DNA of 64,000 nt from the NCBI GenBank assembly GCA_015075585.1, contig JABTUB010000001.1, positions 744,001 to 808,000 of the forward strand. Direction: 5' to 3'. Below, one piece after another: positions 34,857 through 43,675 of the stretch (the first letter of the stretch is position 1; each line of letters opens with the position of its first letter). Source of the stretch: Chloracidobacterium sp. GTDB taxonomy: Bacteria; Acidobacteriota; Blastocatellia; Pyrinomonadales; Pyrinomonadaceae. Under the pieces are notes generated by a model, which was not told where the DNA came from, ran no database searches, and saw nothing but the letters and a program-made list of their open reading frames with translations. A program made the position numbers and the translations under genes.

Positions 34857-36134
34857 ATGAAAACAACCTTTAGACAGATGTTTTTCGGTGCATCACTGAT
34901 GACACTTTTAGTTGCCGGCACAACGCTTGTTTACGCTCAAGGCTCTACGCCCGACCCGTGTACTGACGCTTCTACTGTTTATCAGACGATTCTCGACGAC
35001 TATCAGAAAAAAGATATTCCCACACGCAAAAAGGTCATTGAGACCGCTAAGTCATGGATCGAGAAATACTCGAATTGCGATGGCCAGAAAGATCAGGCCG
35101 ACTGGGTCAAGGCAAATGTTCCGAAATGGGAGAAGAACCTTGCGTCAGCCATCGACAATCAGCAGCGAACGGACGTTGAAGTTCGTTTCGATCAGGGAAT
35201 GAAGGCGAAGAATTGGGATCAGGTCTATGCGGCGGCAAAGGAAGCTCTTGCCAAATGGCCTGAGGATTACCGCCCGTTCGAACTCGTTCTCGGCTCGATC
35301 GGCCTTGACGAGAGTCAGAAGGGGAATCCGAAATTCAATGACGACACCATCAAGTTCGCGAAGCAGGGCATTGCCGACCTTGAAGCGAACAAGCCTTTCC
35401 AGCTCACCATTTATGATGCTCCGACAAAATCGTGGAAGAAGGTTGAAATGTACGGCTACGGCGAGTTCAACTACGGCAGCAAGAATAACGCTCTCGGCTG
35501 GCTGAACTACACTGTCGGTTATCTCCTGACCTTTGATAAGAAGCAAAAGAAGGAGGGGGCTGACTATCTTTACAAGGTAACCAAGATCGACAGCAAGGCG
35601 AATACTGCGGCTAATATCTATAGCGGTATTGCGTCTTACTACGTTGACCAACTCAATGCTGAGATCACCAAACTGAAGGCATTGCCGGCGGTTGACGATA
35701 AGGCTGATTCTACAGAAGTGAAACAGCAAAAGACGGATGCTCTTAAGGCACAGGTCGGCATTTTGCGTGGAGTTGCAGACCGTGCACTCGATGCCTATGC
35801 CCGTGCATACGAAAAGGCAGGAGACGATCCTAAGCAGAAGGCTTACAAGGACGGCGTCTTGAAATCCTTCAAGGATATCTATGAGATCCGCTATGAGAAG
35901 CCCGACGGTGCAGACGCTCTGATCAAGACGATCGCAGCAAAGCCGATGGTTGCACCTTCGACGCCGATCGCGCCTGTTGTGGACGAACCGACAACAGCCT
36001 CTGAGACGGTCACGCCACCGACGACTCCGACGCCTGCTGCGCCAAAGCCGTCCGCTGTTCCGGCAACAAAACCGGCCGCGAAGACAGTTCCGGCGAAGCC
36101 TTCGGTCGCAAAAGTGCGTAAGGCCGCGCGGTAA
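34857..36134 (+). CDS. Exported protein of unknown function with Pro/Ala/Thr-rich tail
   Basis: 425 aa. Signal peptide (FFGASLMTLLVAGTTLVYAQ). The mature part (about 25-350) is alpha-helical and TPR-like (WDQVYAAAKEALAKWPEDYRPFE), with conserved-looking Trp/Tyr positions; the last 70 residues are Pro/Ala/Thr/Lys-rich, as in wall-spanning or disordered tails. GGAGG about 9 nt before the ATG gives a clear start. The gene ends 27 nt before a strong terminator. Family not recognised. Confidence 0.7.
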   Translation: MKTTFRQMFFGASLMTLLVAGTTLVYAQGSTPDPCTDASTVYQTILDDYQKKDIPTRKKVIETAKSWIEKYSNCDGQKDQADWVKANVPKWEKNLASAIDNQQRTDVEVRFDQGMKAKNWDQVYAAAKEALAKWPEDYRPFELVLGSIGLDESQKGNPKFNDDTIKFAKQGIADLEANKPFQLTIYDAPTKSWKKVEMYGYGEFNYGSKNNALGWLNYTVGYLLTFDKKQKKEGADYLYKVTKIDSKANTAANIYSGIASYYVDQLNAEITKLKALPAVDDKADSTEVKQQKTDALKAQVGILRGVADRALDAYARAYEKAGDDPKQKAYKDGVLKSFKDIYEIRYEKPDGADALIKTIAAKPMVAPSTPIAPVVDEPTTASETVTPPTTPTPAAPKPSAVPATKPAAKTVPAKPSVAKVRKAAR

Positions 36135-36160
36135 GGCGGTGCAGTTTCTAGTATAATTGG

Positions 36161-36190
36161 CCGGGCGCCTCTGTGAGGCGTCCGGTTTTT
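36161..36190 (+). terminator. Intrinsic terminator directly before rnc
   Basis: Stem CCGGGCGCCTC (36161-36171) with GAGGCGTCCGG (36175-36185), 11 pairs with one G-T wobble, loop TGT, then TTTTT (36186-36190). It ends 8 nt before the GTG start of rnc. TATAAT at 36152-36157 sits just before the stem. Confidence 0.85.
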
Positions 36191-36197
36191 GATTTCA

Positions 36198-36941
36198 GTG
36201 GACGCAAAGATCGCACAACTCGAGGCTCTTACCGGTCACCGATTCAAGGATATTGCGTGGCTTGAACGTGCTGTTTCGCACCGATCATGGATCTTTGAGG
36301 TGATGCCGGATGCGACCGATTCTGAAAAGCACGAAGCCGAGAACGAGTCGCTGGAGTTCATCGGCGATTCGGTACTTGGGCTTGTAATAGCTGAGCAATT
36401 GTATCGTTCGCATCCGGGAAAGAGTGAAGGAGCGCTGACCTTGATGAAGCATCATCTCGTAAGTACGGCCACTCTTGCGCGCCTTGCCGGCGAGATCGAA
36501 CTCGGGCGGTTCGTGCGTATGGGCAAAGGCGAAGAACGTACGGGCGGGCGGAAAAAGAGCACTCTGCTCGCAAATACGCTCGAAGCTGTGATAGGAGCGG
36601 TATTTTTGGACGGCGGCTATACGGCAGCAAGGGTTTTTGTAAGCGGTATTTTCGCCGAAGACCTGAAGAATTCCACTCCGGATGCGGCCGTTGACTTCAA
36701 GAGCATGCTGCAAGAGACGCTGCAGGCTGAAAAACTCGAAACGCCGCGATACAATGTAATCCGAACGGAGGGGCCGCCGCATCAGCGTGTCTTTTTTGTT
36801 GAGGCAGTGTGGGCGGGCGGCAGTTCGGGCGGCAGCGGCAGCTCGCGAAAGGCAGCCGAAATGCAGGCGGCTGCCGCGGCATTAGAGATCATCCGAAAGC
36901 AAGCTGCGGCAGCAACAAAGGATGCAGCACCGCGTCGCTGA
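36198..36941 (+). CDS. rnc: Ribonuclease III
   Basis: 247 aa from GTG 36198; an in-frame TTG at 36189 lies inside the terminator T-tract and is less likely. Cleaves double-stranded RNA (rRNA processing). The catalytic domain has the signature NESLEFIGDSVLGLVIAEQLY and a second acidic motif LANTLEAVIGAVFLDGG; the dsRNA-binding domain is at about 165-235 (DFKSMLQETLQAEKLETPRY and SSRKAAEMQAAAAALE). No Shine-Dalgarno is visible. lepB starts 10 nt later, so rnc, lepB and psuG form one unit. Confidence 0.93.
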   Translation: MDAKIAQLEALTGHRFKDIAWLERAVSHRSWIFEVMPDATDSEKHEAENESLEFIGDSVLGLVIAEQLYRSHPGKSEGALTLMKHHLVSTATLARLAGEIELGRFVRMGKGEERTGGRKKSTLLANTLEAVIGAVFLDGGYTAARVFVSGIFAEDLKNSTPDAAVDFKSMLQETLQAEKLETPRYNVIRTEGPPHQRVFFVEAVWAGGSSGGSGSSRKAAEMQAAAAALEIIRKQAAAATKDAAPRR

Positions 36942-36950
36942 CGCGTATCT

Positions 36951-37787
36951 ATGAGTACTGATAAAGAGGAAATAGAAAAGACCGAGACACCGAGATCTCT
37001 CGGGCCGCCTAAGTCGCAGATCCGCGAATATTTCGAGTCGTTCGTCGTAACTTTGATCATGGCGATCTTCGGTATGACGTTCATTCTGCAGGCCGTTACG
37101 GTTCCGACCGGCTCGATGCAGAATACCATCCTCGTTGGTGATTACCTGCTTGTAAATAAGTTCATATTCACGCCCGGCGGCGGCAGTTTGCCGTTCCTGC
37201 CGCAGCGTGAGATCGAGCGCGGCGACATCATCGTTTTCAAATATCCCGGCAACAAGCTGCATCCTGATCTAGACGCGTCGAGGCGGCCGCCGATCGTCCC
37301 TTATCAGATCAACTATGTAAAACGTGTCATCGGCCTTCCGGGCGAAACGGTGGAGTTCAAGGATAACAGCGTTTATATTAATGGCGAACTGCTGCCGGAA
37401 CACCGCATGATCGGTGACGCTCCCGACAACCTGTCGGCGCTTGATGTGCACGAATTCGAGGGAAGGAAACCCGATGATAAGTGGACCGTCTATTATTCGC
37501 GAAGGACGATGGAGCCGATAAGGGCCGGTCAGCATGTCTCGCGCGAAGGCATGGAATTCGGTATCGCCGGAAAGAAAATGGTCGTGCCGGAGAACAGCTT
37601 TTTTGTAATGGGCGACAGCCGCGACAACAGCGAGGACAGCCGGTATTGGGGATTTGTGCCGCGTGGGCTGATCATCGGCAGGGCGATGTTCGTTTATTGG
37701 TCATGTGACCGCGGAGCTTCGAACGGCGATCTTTTCGGCTGCATCACCCATCCGCGCCTGGGCCGTATCGGCACGCTGGTAAGGTAA
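36951..37787 (+). CDS. lepB: Signal peptidase I
   Basis: 278 aa. Membrane serine protease that removes signal peptides. One N-terminal helix (about 30-48, VVTLIMAIFGMTFILQAV), catalytic S55 in PTGSMQNT, general-base K124 in YVKRVIGLPGE, and box E VMGDSRDNSEDSRYWGF. The insertion between boxes D and E is modest, as in many Gram-negatives. Lies between rnc and psuG, in a common rnc-lepB arrangement. Confidence 0.95.
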   Translation: MSTDKEEIEKTETPRSLGPPKSQIREYFESFVVTLIMAIFGMTFILQAVTVPTGSMQNTILVGDYLLVNKFIFTPGGGSLPFLPQREIERGDIIVFKYPGNKLHPDLDASRRPPIVPYQINYVKRVIGLPGETVEFKDNSVYINGELLPEHRMIGDAPDNLSALDVHEFEGRKPDDKWTVYYSRRTMEPIRAGQHVSREGMEFGIAGKKMVVPENSFFVMGDSRDNSEDSRYWGFVPRGLIIGRAMFVYWSCDRGASNGDLFGCITHPRLGRIGTLVR

Positions 37788-37793
37788 TTGTAT

Positions 37794-38690
37794 ATGGATC
37801 CGGAATTTGGAAATGAGGCAGCCGATGCGAAAGAAAACGGCCGGCCGCTAGTAGCATTGGAATCGACCGTTATCTCGCACGGCCTGCCATATCCGCGAAA
37901 TCTCGAGACCGCTCGTGCTCTTGAAGAAGCTGTTCGCAGCGGCGGTGCTGTTCCTGCGACGATTGCTGTGCTGAACGGTCAGATTCGGGTCGGTATCAGC
38001 GATAAAGAGTTGGAATTTCTTGCTGCCGAAAAGGATATTCGCAAGATATCGCGCCGCGACATTCCCGTGGCGATCGCACGTAAATTGAATTGCGCCACAA
38101 CGGTCGCAACAACATCGTTCTTCGCAAATGCTGCCGGTATCAAGGTCTTTGCGACGGGCGGTATCGGCGGCGTTCATCGCGGCTACGACAAAGATATTTC
38201 TGCGGACCTGCCTGAGCTCGCCCAAACACCGATCGTTGTCGTCTGCTCCGGAGCCAAGATCGTGCTCGATCTGCCGGCGACCCGCGAATGGCTTGAGACC
38301 AACGGCGTTACCGTGCTTGGCTGGCAATGCGACGAACTGCCTGCTTTTTACTCACGAACGAGCGGGCTTAGTATCGACGAACGCGTAGAGAGCGCTGATG
38401 ACGTTGCCCGTATTGCTGAGGCTCGTGATGCGGCGGGCCTCAGGAACGCGATACTTGTTACGGTACCGGTGCCGAAGGCATCGGAGCTTGAAAGGGCCGA
38501 GGTTGAGGGTATTCTTGCGGATGCGATGGCACTTGCGGATGAGCGCGGTATTCGCGGGAAGGATATCACGCCGTTCCTTTTGAGCGAGATGTCGTCGAGA
38601 AGCGGCGGCCGAACACTCACGGCAAACATCGAACTCTTGAAGAATAACGCCGGCGTTGCCGCCGAGATCGCCTGCGCGATGAAAAGCTAA
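37794..38690 (+). CDS. psuG: Pseudouridine-5'-phosphate glycosidase
   Basis: 298 aa from ATG 37794 (6 nt after lepB). Cleaves pseudouridine 5'-phosphate to uracil and ribose-5-phosphate. Family motifs: LESTVISHGLPYPRNLETA at the N-terminus, ATTVATTSFFANAAGIKVFATGGIGGVHRG (read as ATTSFFANAAGIKVF and ATGGIGGVHRG) and LPAFYSRTSGL. No PsuK kinase is adjacent. Its stop codon overlaps by 3 nt the stop of the convergent SH3 gene. Confidence 0.92.
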   Translation: MDPEFGNEAADAKENGRPLVALESTVISHGLPYPRNLETARALEEAVRSGGAVPATIAVLNGQIRVGISDKELEFLAAEKDIRKISRRDIPVAIARKLNCATTVATTSFFANAAGIKVFATGGIGGVHRGYDKDISADLPELAQTPIVVVCSGAKIVLDLPATREWLETNGVTVLGWQCDELPAFYSRTSGLSIDERVESADDVARIAEARDAAGLRNAILVTVPVPKASELERAEVEGILADAMALADERGIRGKDITPFLLSEMSSRSGGRTLTANIELLKNNAGVAAEIACAMKS

Positions 38691-39439
38691 CGGACACCCA
38701 TGATGGCTTTGAGGTCGTTAACGCGTTTTTGCGCATCGGCGGCTTGAGCTGAGTCAGGGAAACGCTTTAGTATCTCCAGCCAGCTCGCTCCGTCGTAGTG
38801 ATATTGTTTCGCCTTTGGGTCGAACAAGAAGATGATCCCCAGCTTCCGATACCGGTCAAGATAGTTGAAGTTCAGGTAATAGCTGTGGATCGGAGCACCG
38901 GAAGCCTCCATCTCACCCTTTTTCAAACGGCCGGCTGCGGTCTTGGAAAGTGAAGGAGCCATCGCCTCGATACTGTTGCCGAAAAGCAGGAGCAGCTCGG
39001 GCCGGTATTTTGAATCTGGATATAACGAGAAGAACTCCGCGATCATTTCGATCTGATCAAATCCGCTCATCTGGCCAAGCAGCTGCTTGAATCTATCTTC
39101 ATCACCTTGCCGTGATGCCGTAAATACGGCATCGGATTGCACCCAGCCGTAATTCTTCGGCGGAACCACCACTTTGTAAAAGGTAACGCCGTCCGCTTCG
39201 GCGCGTCCTAAAATCTGCACCTTGCGTCCGCGCTGCATCCGATGAACCTGCTCGGCGTAAAGACTTGGCTCTTTTCGAAGCACGGATAGCGTTTCGTCGA
39301 TAACAACTCCCGATCTCGGGATCGAGTTGGCCTTTGCCTGCGGCGCCCGTTTGGCCGGGCGCGGCTTGGTTTGAGCATTCGCTTGTCCGCCCACGATGGC
39401 AACGATACTTACGAGAAGAGCATATTTCAGGAGCCTCAT
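38687..39439 (-). CDS. Exported SH3-domain protein of unknown function
   Basis: 250 aa from ATG 39439, which has a perfect AAGGAGGTGAT ribosome site immediately upstream inside the end of ruvC; longer in-frame starts are unlikely. Signal peptide (LLKYALLVSIVAIVGGQANAQ), then an SH3-like domain at about 50-110 (TLSVLRKEPSLYAEQVHRMQ, YGWVQSDAVF) and a helical C-terminal half with TPR-like ending (LKRFPDSAQAADAQKRVNDL). It starts 2 nt after the ruvC stop, so they are co-transcribed. Confidence 0.7.
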   Translation of the reverse strand: MRLLKYALLVSIVAIVGGQANAQTKPRPAKRAPQAKANSIPRSGVVIDETLSVLRKEPSLYAEQVHRMQRGRKVQILGRAEADGVTFYKVVVPPKNYGWVQSDAVFTASRQGDEDRFKQLLGQMSGFDQIEMIAEFFSLYPDSKYRPELLLLFGNSIEAMAPSLSKTAAGRLKKGEMEASGAPIHSYYLNFNYLDRYRKLGIIFLFDPKAKQYHYDGASWLEILKRFPDSAQAADAQKRVNDLKAIMGVR

Positions 39440-39440
39440 A

Positions 39441-39950
39441 TCACCTCCTTCGAATGGCAGCGGCTTGGATCCGTTGTTGAGTGCCGGCGTGGTGAAAGTG
39501 GCATATCGCGATGGCAAGCGCGTCGGCCGCATCATGCGGCGTGGGCACCGCGGCAAGGCCGAGGAGTATCTTGACCATTTGGCCTACCTGATGCTTCTCC
39601 GCATTTCCGTTCCCGACCACGGTTTGCTTTATCAATCGCGGTGCATATTGTGCTATGGGAATTCCGCGTTGTTCGGCCAGCAAAAGCATAATGCCGCGAA
39701 CCTGCCCAAGTTTGAGTGCGACCTGTGCGTTCGCTGCGTAGAACGTGTCCTCGACCGAAAGTACATCGGGTGAATGTTCGGCCATGATCTCTGCAACGTT
39801 GTTATAGATATGGAGCAAACGCTTTGAGAAATCATCCCTGCGGTCCGATCTGACGGTGCCGTAGGCGACAAGGGCGTACTTAGACCCTTTGCCGTCAACA
39901 ACTCCCCACCCGAGCGTTTCACTGCCGGGATCGATACCCAAAACACGCAT
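39441..39950 (-). CDS. ruvC: Holliday junction resolvase RuvC
   Basis: 169 aa, normal length. Metal-dependent RNase H-fold nuclease that resolves four-way junctions with RuvAB. Acidic residues are visible in GIDPGSETLGWGVV (D7), LSVEDTFYA (E) and PHDAADALAIAICH (D). The ruvA and ruvB genes are not in the window. The next gene, an SH3 protein, has its ribosome site inside the ruvC 3' end. Confidence 0.95.
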   Translation of the reverse strand: MRVLGIDPGSETLGWGVVDGKGSKYALVAYGTVRSDRRDDFSKRLLHIYNNVAEIMAEHSPDVLSVEDTFYAANAQVALKLGQVRGIMLLLAEQRGIPIAQYAPRLIKQTVVGNGNAEKHQVGQMVKILLGLAAVPTPHDAADALAIAICHFHHAGTQQRIQAAAIRRR

Positions 39951-40080
39951 TAGTCGATCGAAAATGTCCCGATTTCAAGCAAGACTACATCAATATTCCT
40001 TCGAAAATCAAGCAGATCGGATACGGTTGAATAATCGGCGAACTCTGCATATTATTAAGGTTCGACCTTTGTTCGCGATC

Positions 40081-40992
40081 ATGACCGACAGGCCCGCATC
40101 GAATGTTCCCGAGTCTGTACGCCATTTATTGGCGGGTGCGGTCGATTATGCGGGCTTGTTTCCGCCGTCGGCAGTTTCGATGGCCGAGGCTATCGGAAAT
40201 TATGCGGCATACCGCACCAGCGGCAATGCGTGGATGCTTGGCCGGTTCGTCGTAAGTGCTGCTCGCCTTTCAGAATTCCGCGAAACGCTTGTCGATCTCG
40301 AGTTGGATGAAGGGGCAGGCTGGCATCTCGCGGGTGTCGCCACTGAGGATCACGAAGCTTCGGTAAAGACGATACATCTATTCAACAGGGAATTCGGCCC
40401 CGATATCGTTTGTGACACTGTTGAGGTCAAGGTCAGTGCTCCGTTCGAGATCGAAGTGCTTTCGAGACGACTGCCTCAAAACCTTACGGTCTATTTCGAG
40501 TTGGATCCGAAGGGCGACCTTGCAGGTATGCTGTCCGCGGTTGCGTCATTCGGCCACCGAGCAAAGATTAGGACGGGCGGCATAGTGCCGGAAGCGTTTC
40601 CGCAGACCGCTGATATAGTGCGGTTCGTTGAAGCGTGTATTGCTGCCGATGTGCCGTTCAAGGCGACTGCCGGGCTGCACCATCCGATACGCTGTTTCCG
40701 TCCGCTGACCTACGAGTCTGACGGCCCTAAGGGAACAATGAACGGATTTCTTAATCTTTTCGTAATGACCGGCTTTGCTTTGGACGCATATCGCAGCAGC
40801 CTGCTTGAAGATGTGATGCACGAGGAGGCAGCGGAAGCATTCGAATTTACCGGATCGGAGATCGCATGGCGCAAGGACTACGCACTTAACCTTGCTAAGA
40901 TCAACAATTTACGGACACGCGGTATTCATGCATTCGGTTCGTGTTCATTCGAAGAGCCGGTTGCGGACCTGCGGATGCTTGGCGTCCTCTGA
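40081..40992 (+). CDS. Conserved protein of unknown function paired with fumarylacetoacetase
   Basis: 303 aa from ATG 40081; upstream in-frame codons overlap the divergent ruvC and do not look like protein. No signal or membrane helix, so cytoplasmic. Alternating beta strands and helices with motifs AGAVDYAGLFPPSAVSM, KIRTGGIVPEAFP, FKATAGLHHPIR and GFLNLF suggest a TIM-barrel-like fold with conserved Lys/His residues. It lies 56 nt before fahA, same strand, so a role in tyrosine/phenylalanine or related aromatic degradation is plausible. I do not recognise a characterised family. Confidence 0.7.
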   Translation: MTDRPASNVPESVRHLLAGAVDYAGLFPPSAVSMAEAIGNYAAYRTSGNAWMLGRFVVSAARLSEFRETLVDLELDEGAGWHLAGVATEDHEASVKTIHLFNREFGPDIVCDTVEVKVSAPFEIEVLSRRLPQNLTVYFELDPKGDLAGMLSAVASFGHRAKIRTGGIVPEAFPQTADIVRFVEACIAADVPFKATAGLHHPIRCFRPLTYESDGPKGTMNGFLNLFVMTGFALDAYRSSLLEDVMHEEAAEAFEFTGSEIAWRKDYALNLAKINNLRTRGIHAFGSCSFEEPVADLRMLGVL

Positions 40993-41048
40993 TGCGGCTT
41001 CGTACGGATCGATTCTGCCGTCGCCGATCTTTTTGCAGTTAAAGAATA

Positions 41049-42374
41049 ATGACATACGAGATCAATGAAACACATGACCCGACGCTGAGGAGTTGGGTGG
41101 GTTCGGCAAATGAGCCACTGACGGATTTTCCTATTCAGAACCTGCCGTTCTGTGTGTTTTGGTCGGATCGTGTGGATGACCAGATACACATCGGCGTACG
41201 GATCGGCAATTCGATCCTCAATGTGGATGCGTGTGCCGACGCCGGCCTGCTCGATGAATTCGACTCGGAGTCGCTCGGCAGCGGCCGGTTCTGGAGCCTT
41301 TTGGACGGCATTATGGAATTTCCTGCGGCGGAACGCGGGGCATTGAGGCAGCGGCTCTCCAAATTCCTTCGTGAAGGTTCGGCCTACCGGCAGCGTGTCG
41401 AGCCGCATCTCGTGCCCGCCGACGAATGCGCCCTCGAGGACGTTCCGGCCGTCATCGGCGATTACACCGATTTTTACTGCTCGATCTATCATGCGACGAA
41501 TGTCGGGTCGATGTTCCGGCCTGACAACCCTTTGATGCCGAACTATAAGTACGTGCCGATCGGTTATCACGGCCGTGTATCGAGCATTGTGATGTCAGGG
41601 ACGGACGTTAAACGCCCGCACGGCCAAAATCGCAGCGATGCGGATAACCCGCCGGTCTATGTGCCCTCTCGAAGCTTGGATTACGAGACGGAGCTTGGCT
41701 TTTTTGTCGGGCGCGGGAACGAGCTGGGGACACCGATAGACATCAAGGATGCGGAGGATCATATTTTCGGCGTTTGCTTGGTGAACGACTGGTCGGCACG
41801 CGACATTCAGGCATGGGAATATCAGCCGCTCGGCCCTTTCCTCGCCAAGAGTTTCACCACCGCCATTTCGCCGTATGTTGTTACAATGGAGGCACTTGCA
41901 CCTTTCCGAACTGGGGCATTTGAACGTGCCTCGGACGATCCGCAGCCGCTCGAATATCTGAGCAGCGAGCATGATCGTAAATTCGGCGGCCTGGATATCA
42001 ACCTTGAGGTCTATATCCAAACCGAAAAGATGCGGAACGAGAATATCGAGCCTTTTCGTCTGAGCCGTTCGAATACGAAAGACCTCTATTGGACGATCGG
42101 CCAGATGCTCACTCATCATGCCTCGAACGGCTGCAACCTGCAGACGGGCGATCTGATGGCGACGGGAACCGTCAGCGGAAAGGACAAGGATCAACGCGGC
42201 TGCCTGCTGGAACTCACGTGGCGTGGCAAAGAGCCGATCGACCTGCCGTCGGGCGAACAAAGGCGTTTCCTCGAGGACGGCGATGAGATCATTATGAAGG
42301 GCTACTGCGAACGGGAAGGATTCCGACGCATCGGCCTTGGCGAATGCCGCGGCCGCATCGTTCCCGCGGAATAG
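41049..42374 (+). CDS. fahA: Fumarylacetoacetase
   Basis: 441 aa, normal length. Hydrolyses fumarylacetoacetate to fumarate and acetoacetate, the last step of tyrosine breakdown. The N-terminal SH3-like domain is at about 10-110; the catalytic FAH domain carries DYTDFYCSIYHATNVG (metal/catalytic Asp-His), YHGRVSSIVMSG, LDYETELGFFVG, VNDWSARDIQAWEYQPLGPF and GDLMATGTVSG. Other genes of the pathway (hppD, hmgA, maiA) are not in the window. Confidence 0.95.
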   Translation: MTYEINETHDPTLRSWVGSANEPLTDFPIQNLPFCVFWSDRVDDQIHIGVRIGNSILNVDACADAGLLDEFDSESLGSGRFWSLLDGIMEFPAAERGALRQRLSKFLREGSAYRQRVEPHLVPADECALEDVPAVIGDYTDFYCSIYHATNVGSMFRPDNPLMPNYKYVPIGYHGRVSSIVMSGTDVKRPHGQNRSDADNPPVYVPSRSLDYETELGFFVGRGNELGTPIDIKDAEDHIFGVCLVNDWSARDIQAWEYQPLGPFLAKSFTTAISPYVVTMEALAPFRTGAFERASDDPQPLEYLSSEHDRKFGGLDINLEVYIQTEKMRNENIEPFRLSRSNTKDLYWTIGQMLTHHASNGCNLQTGDLMATGTVSGKDKDQRGCLLELTWRGKEPIDLPSGEQRRFLEDGDEIIMKGYCEREGFRRIGLGECRGRIVPAE

Positions 42375-42412
42375 AATTGGCAAAGAAATTAGAACAAGAG
42401 GTAGAGAAAATT

Positions 42413-43018
42413 ATGTTCAAGAAGATCTTCGCGGCAACATTGGTCGCAACGCTTTGGGTCGCGGCGTATGCGGCCTCGGCACCGCTCGCCGTGGATCCCA
42501 ATCACTCGAGTGTAAGCTTCAGCCTGCCTATTTTGGGCGGTTTGTCGAAAGTTACGGGGAAATTCGGCTCGTTCAAGGCCGATCTCAATTTCGATAAGTC
42601 TGATATCACCAAGTCGTCGGTCGTTGCGACGATCAAGGCCGATAGTATCAGCACCGGCATCGGTGCTCGGGACAATCATTTGAAGACCGCGGATTTCTTC
42701 GACGTCGAGAAATATCCCGAGATCACCTTCAAGAGCAAGAAGGTCGAGAAGAAGGGCGGCAAGTACATTCTGACCGGAGACTTTTCGATGCACGGCGTGA
42801 CGAAAGAGATCTCGTTCCCGTTCACGATCAGCGGAAGCTGTGCGGATAAGAAGGCCTCGGCCGTCGACGGCCCGTGCGGTTTCAATGCGACGCTTCAGCT
42901 CAACCGGAACGACTACGGCATCTCATACGGCCGAAAGGACAACCCCGACTTCATGGGAAGTGTCGTCAACGTCGATCTGAGCATCCTCACGCAGAAGCCT
43001 GCACCTGCGAAGCAATAG
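42413..43018 (+). CDS. YceI family periplasmic lipid-binding protein
   Basis: 201 aa from ATG 42413. Signal peptide (IFAATLVATLWVAAYAASA). Lipocalin-like YceI fold shown by LAVDPNHSSVSFSLPILGG, VTGKFGSFKADLNFDKSD, TADFFDVEKYPEITFKS and LTGDFSMHGVTKEI. The family binds isoprenoid or other apolar ligands in the periplasm. AGAGG lies about 10 nt upstream. Placed 38 nt after fahA and 17 nt before mobA, probably in the same transcript. Confidence 0.92.
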   Translation: MFKKIFAATLVATLWVAAYAASAPLAVDPNHSSVSFSLPILGGLSKVTGKFGSFKADLNFDKSDITKSSVVATIKADSISTGIGARDNHLKTADFFDVEKYPEITFKSKKVEKKGGKYILTGDFSMHGVTKEISFPFTISGSCADKKASAVDGPCGFNATLQLNRNDYGISYGRKDNPDFMGSVVNVDLSILTQKPAPAKQ

Positions 43019-43035
43019 CGGGCGGATCGCATACA

Positions 43036-43659
43036 GTGGATCTCGACGCATTCATATTAATCGGCGGGCGGTCTTCCCGATTCGGTTCGGACAAGGCCCT
43101 CGCCGATCTTGATTCGGTGCCGCTTGCCGAAAATGCGGCGAGGATCGTCCGAACCGCATTTCCGGCGGCCGAGATCAGCTTTGTTGCGGCCAATGAAATG
43201 CAGTTCGCGGCAGCGCAGTTCACGCAGGATCTTATCTTTGACCGGCGTCCGGGCATAGGCTCTTGGAGCGGAGTTCACGCTGCCCTGACAGCATCGAAAT
43301 GCGAATTCTGCTTGATACTCGCGTGCGATCTGCCTCTCATTAATGCAGAACTGCTTTGCAAACTTGCACATGCGGTTGAAACAAGCGGTAAACGTGCAGC
43401 AGTGCCGCTTCAGCCTGACGGAAGACTCCAGCCGCTGTGTGCCGTCTATCGGACGCGGCCGGTACTTGAGTCTGTCGAGGCATTGCTGGCGGCGGCCGAT
43501 CGCCCGCAGTCGCTCATATCGTTCGTGCAAGGCATCGGAGCCGAGGTCGTCGAGGCCGATGATCGCGGCTTGGATACCTTCCTAAATGTGAATACGCCGG
43601 ACGATCTAAAAAAAGCCGCATCCGAACGAGCACGAACGCCGCATAAAGGTTTACAATAA
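43036..43659 (+). CDS. mobA: Molybdenum cofactor guanylyltransferase (MobA-like)
   Basis: 207 aa from GTG 43036. Transfers GMP to molybdopterin. The nucleotide-binding N-terminus LIGGRSSRFGSDKALADL matches the MobA LAGGxSxRMGxDK motif; DRRPGIGSWSGVHAAL and LACDLPLINAELL complete the NTP-transferase fold; NVNTPDDLKKA closes it. No other cofactor gene is adjacent. A related nucleotidyltransferase with another substrate cannot be ruled out. Confidence 0.85.
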   Translation: MDLDAFILIGGRSSRFGSDKALADLDSVPLAENAARIVRTAFPAAEISFVAANEMQFAAAQFTQDLIFDRRPGIGSWSGVHAALTASKCEFCLILACDLPLINAELLCKLAHAVETSGKRAAVPLQPDGRLQPLCAVYRTRPVLESVEALLAAADRPQSLISFVQGIGAEVVEADDRGLDTFLNVNTPDDLKKAASERARTPHKGLQ

Positions 43660-43675
43660 TACTTGCATCACACGG

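Noticed and set aside
41595..42383. A 262-codon frame opposite fahA
   Set aside because: Shadow of the conserved FAH domain; no motif of its own.
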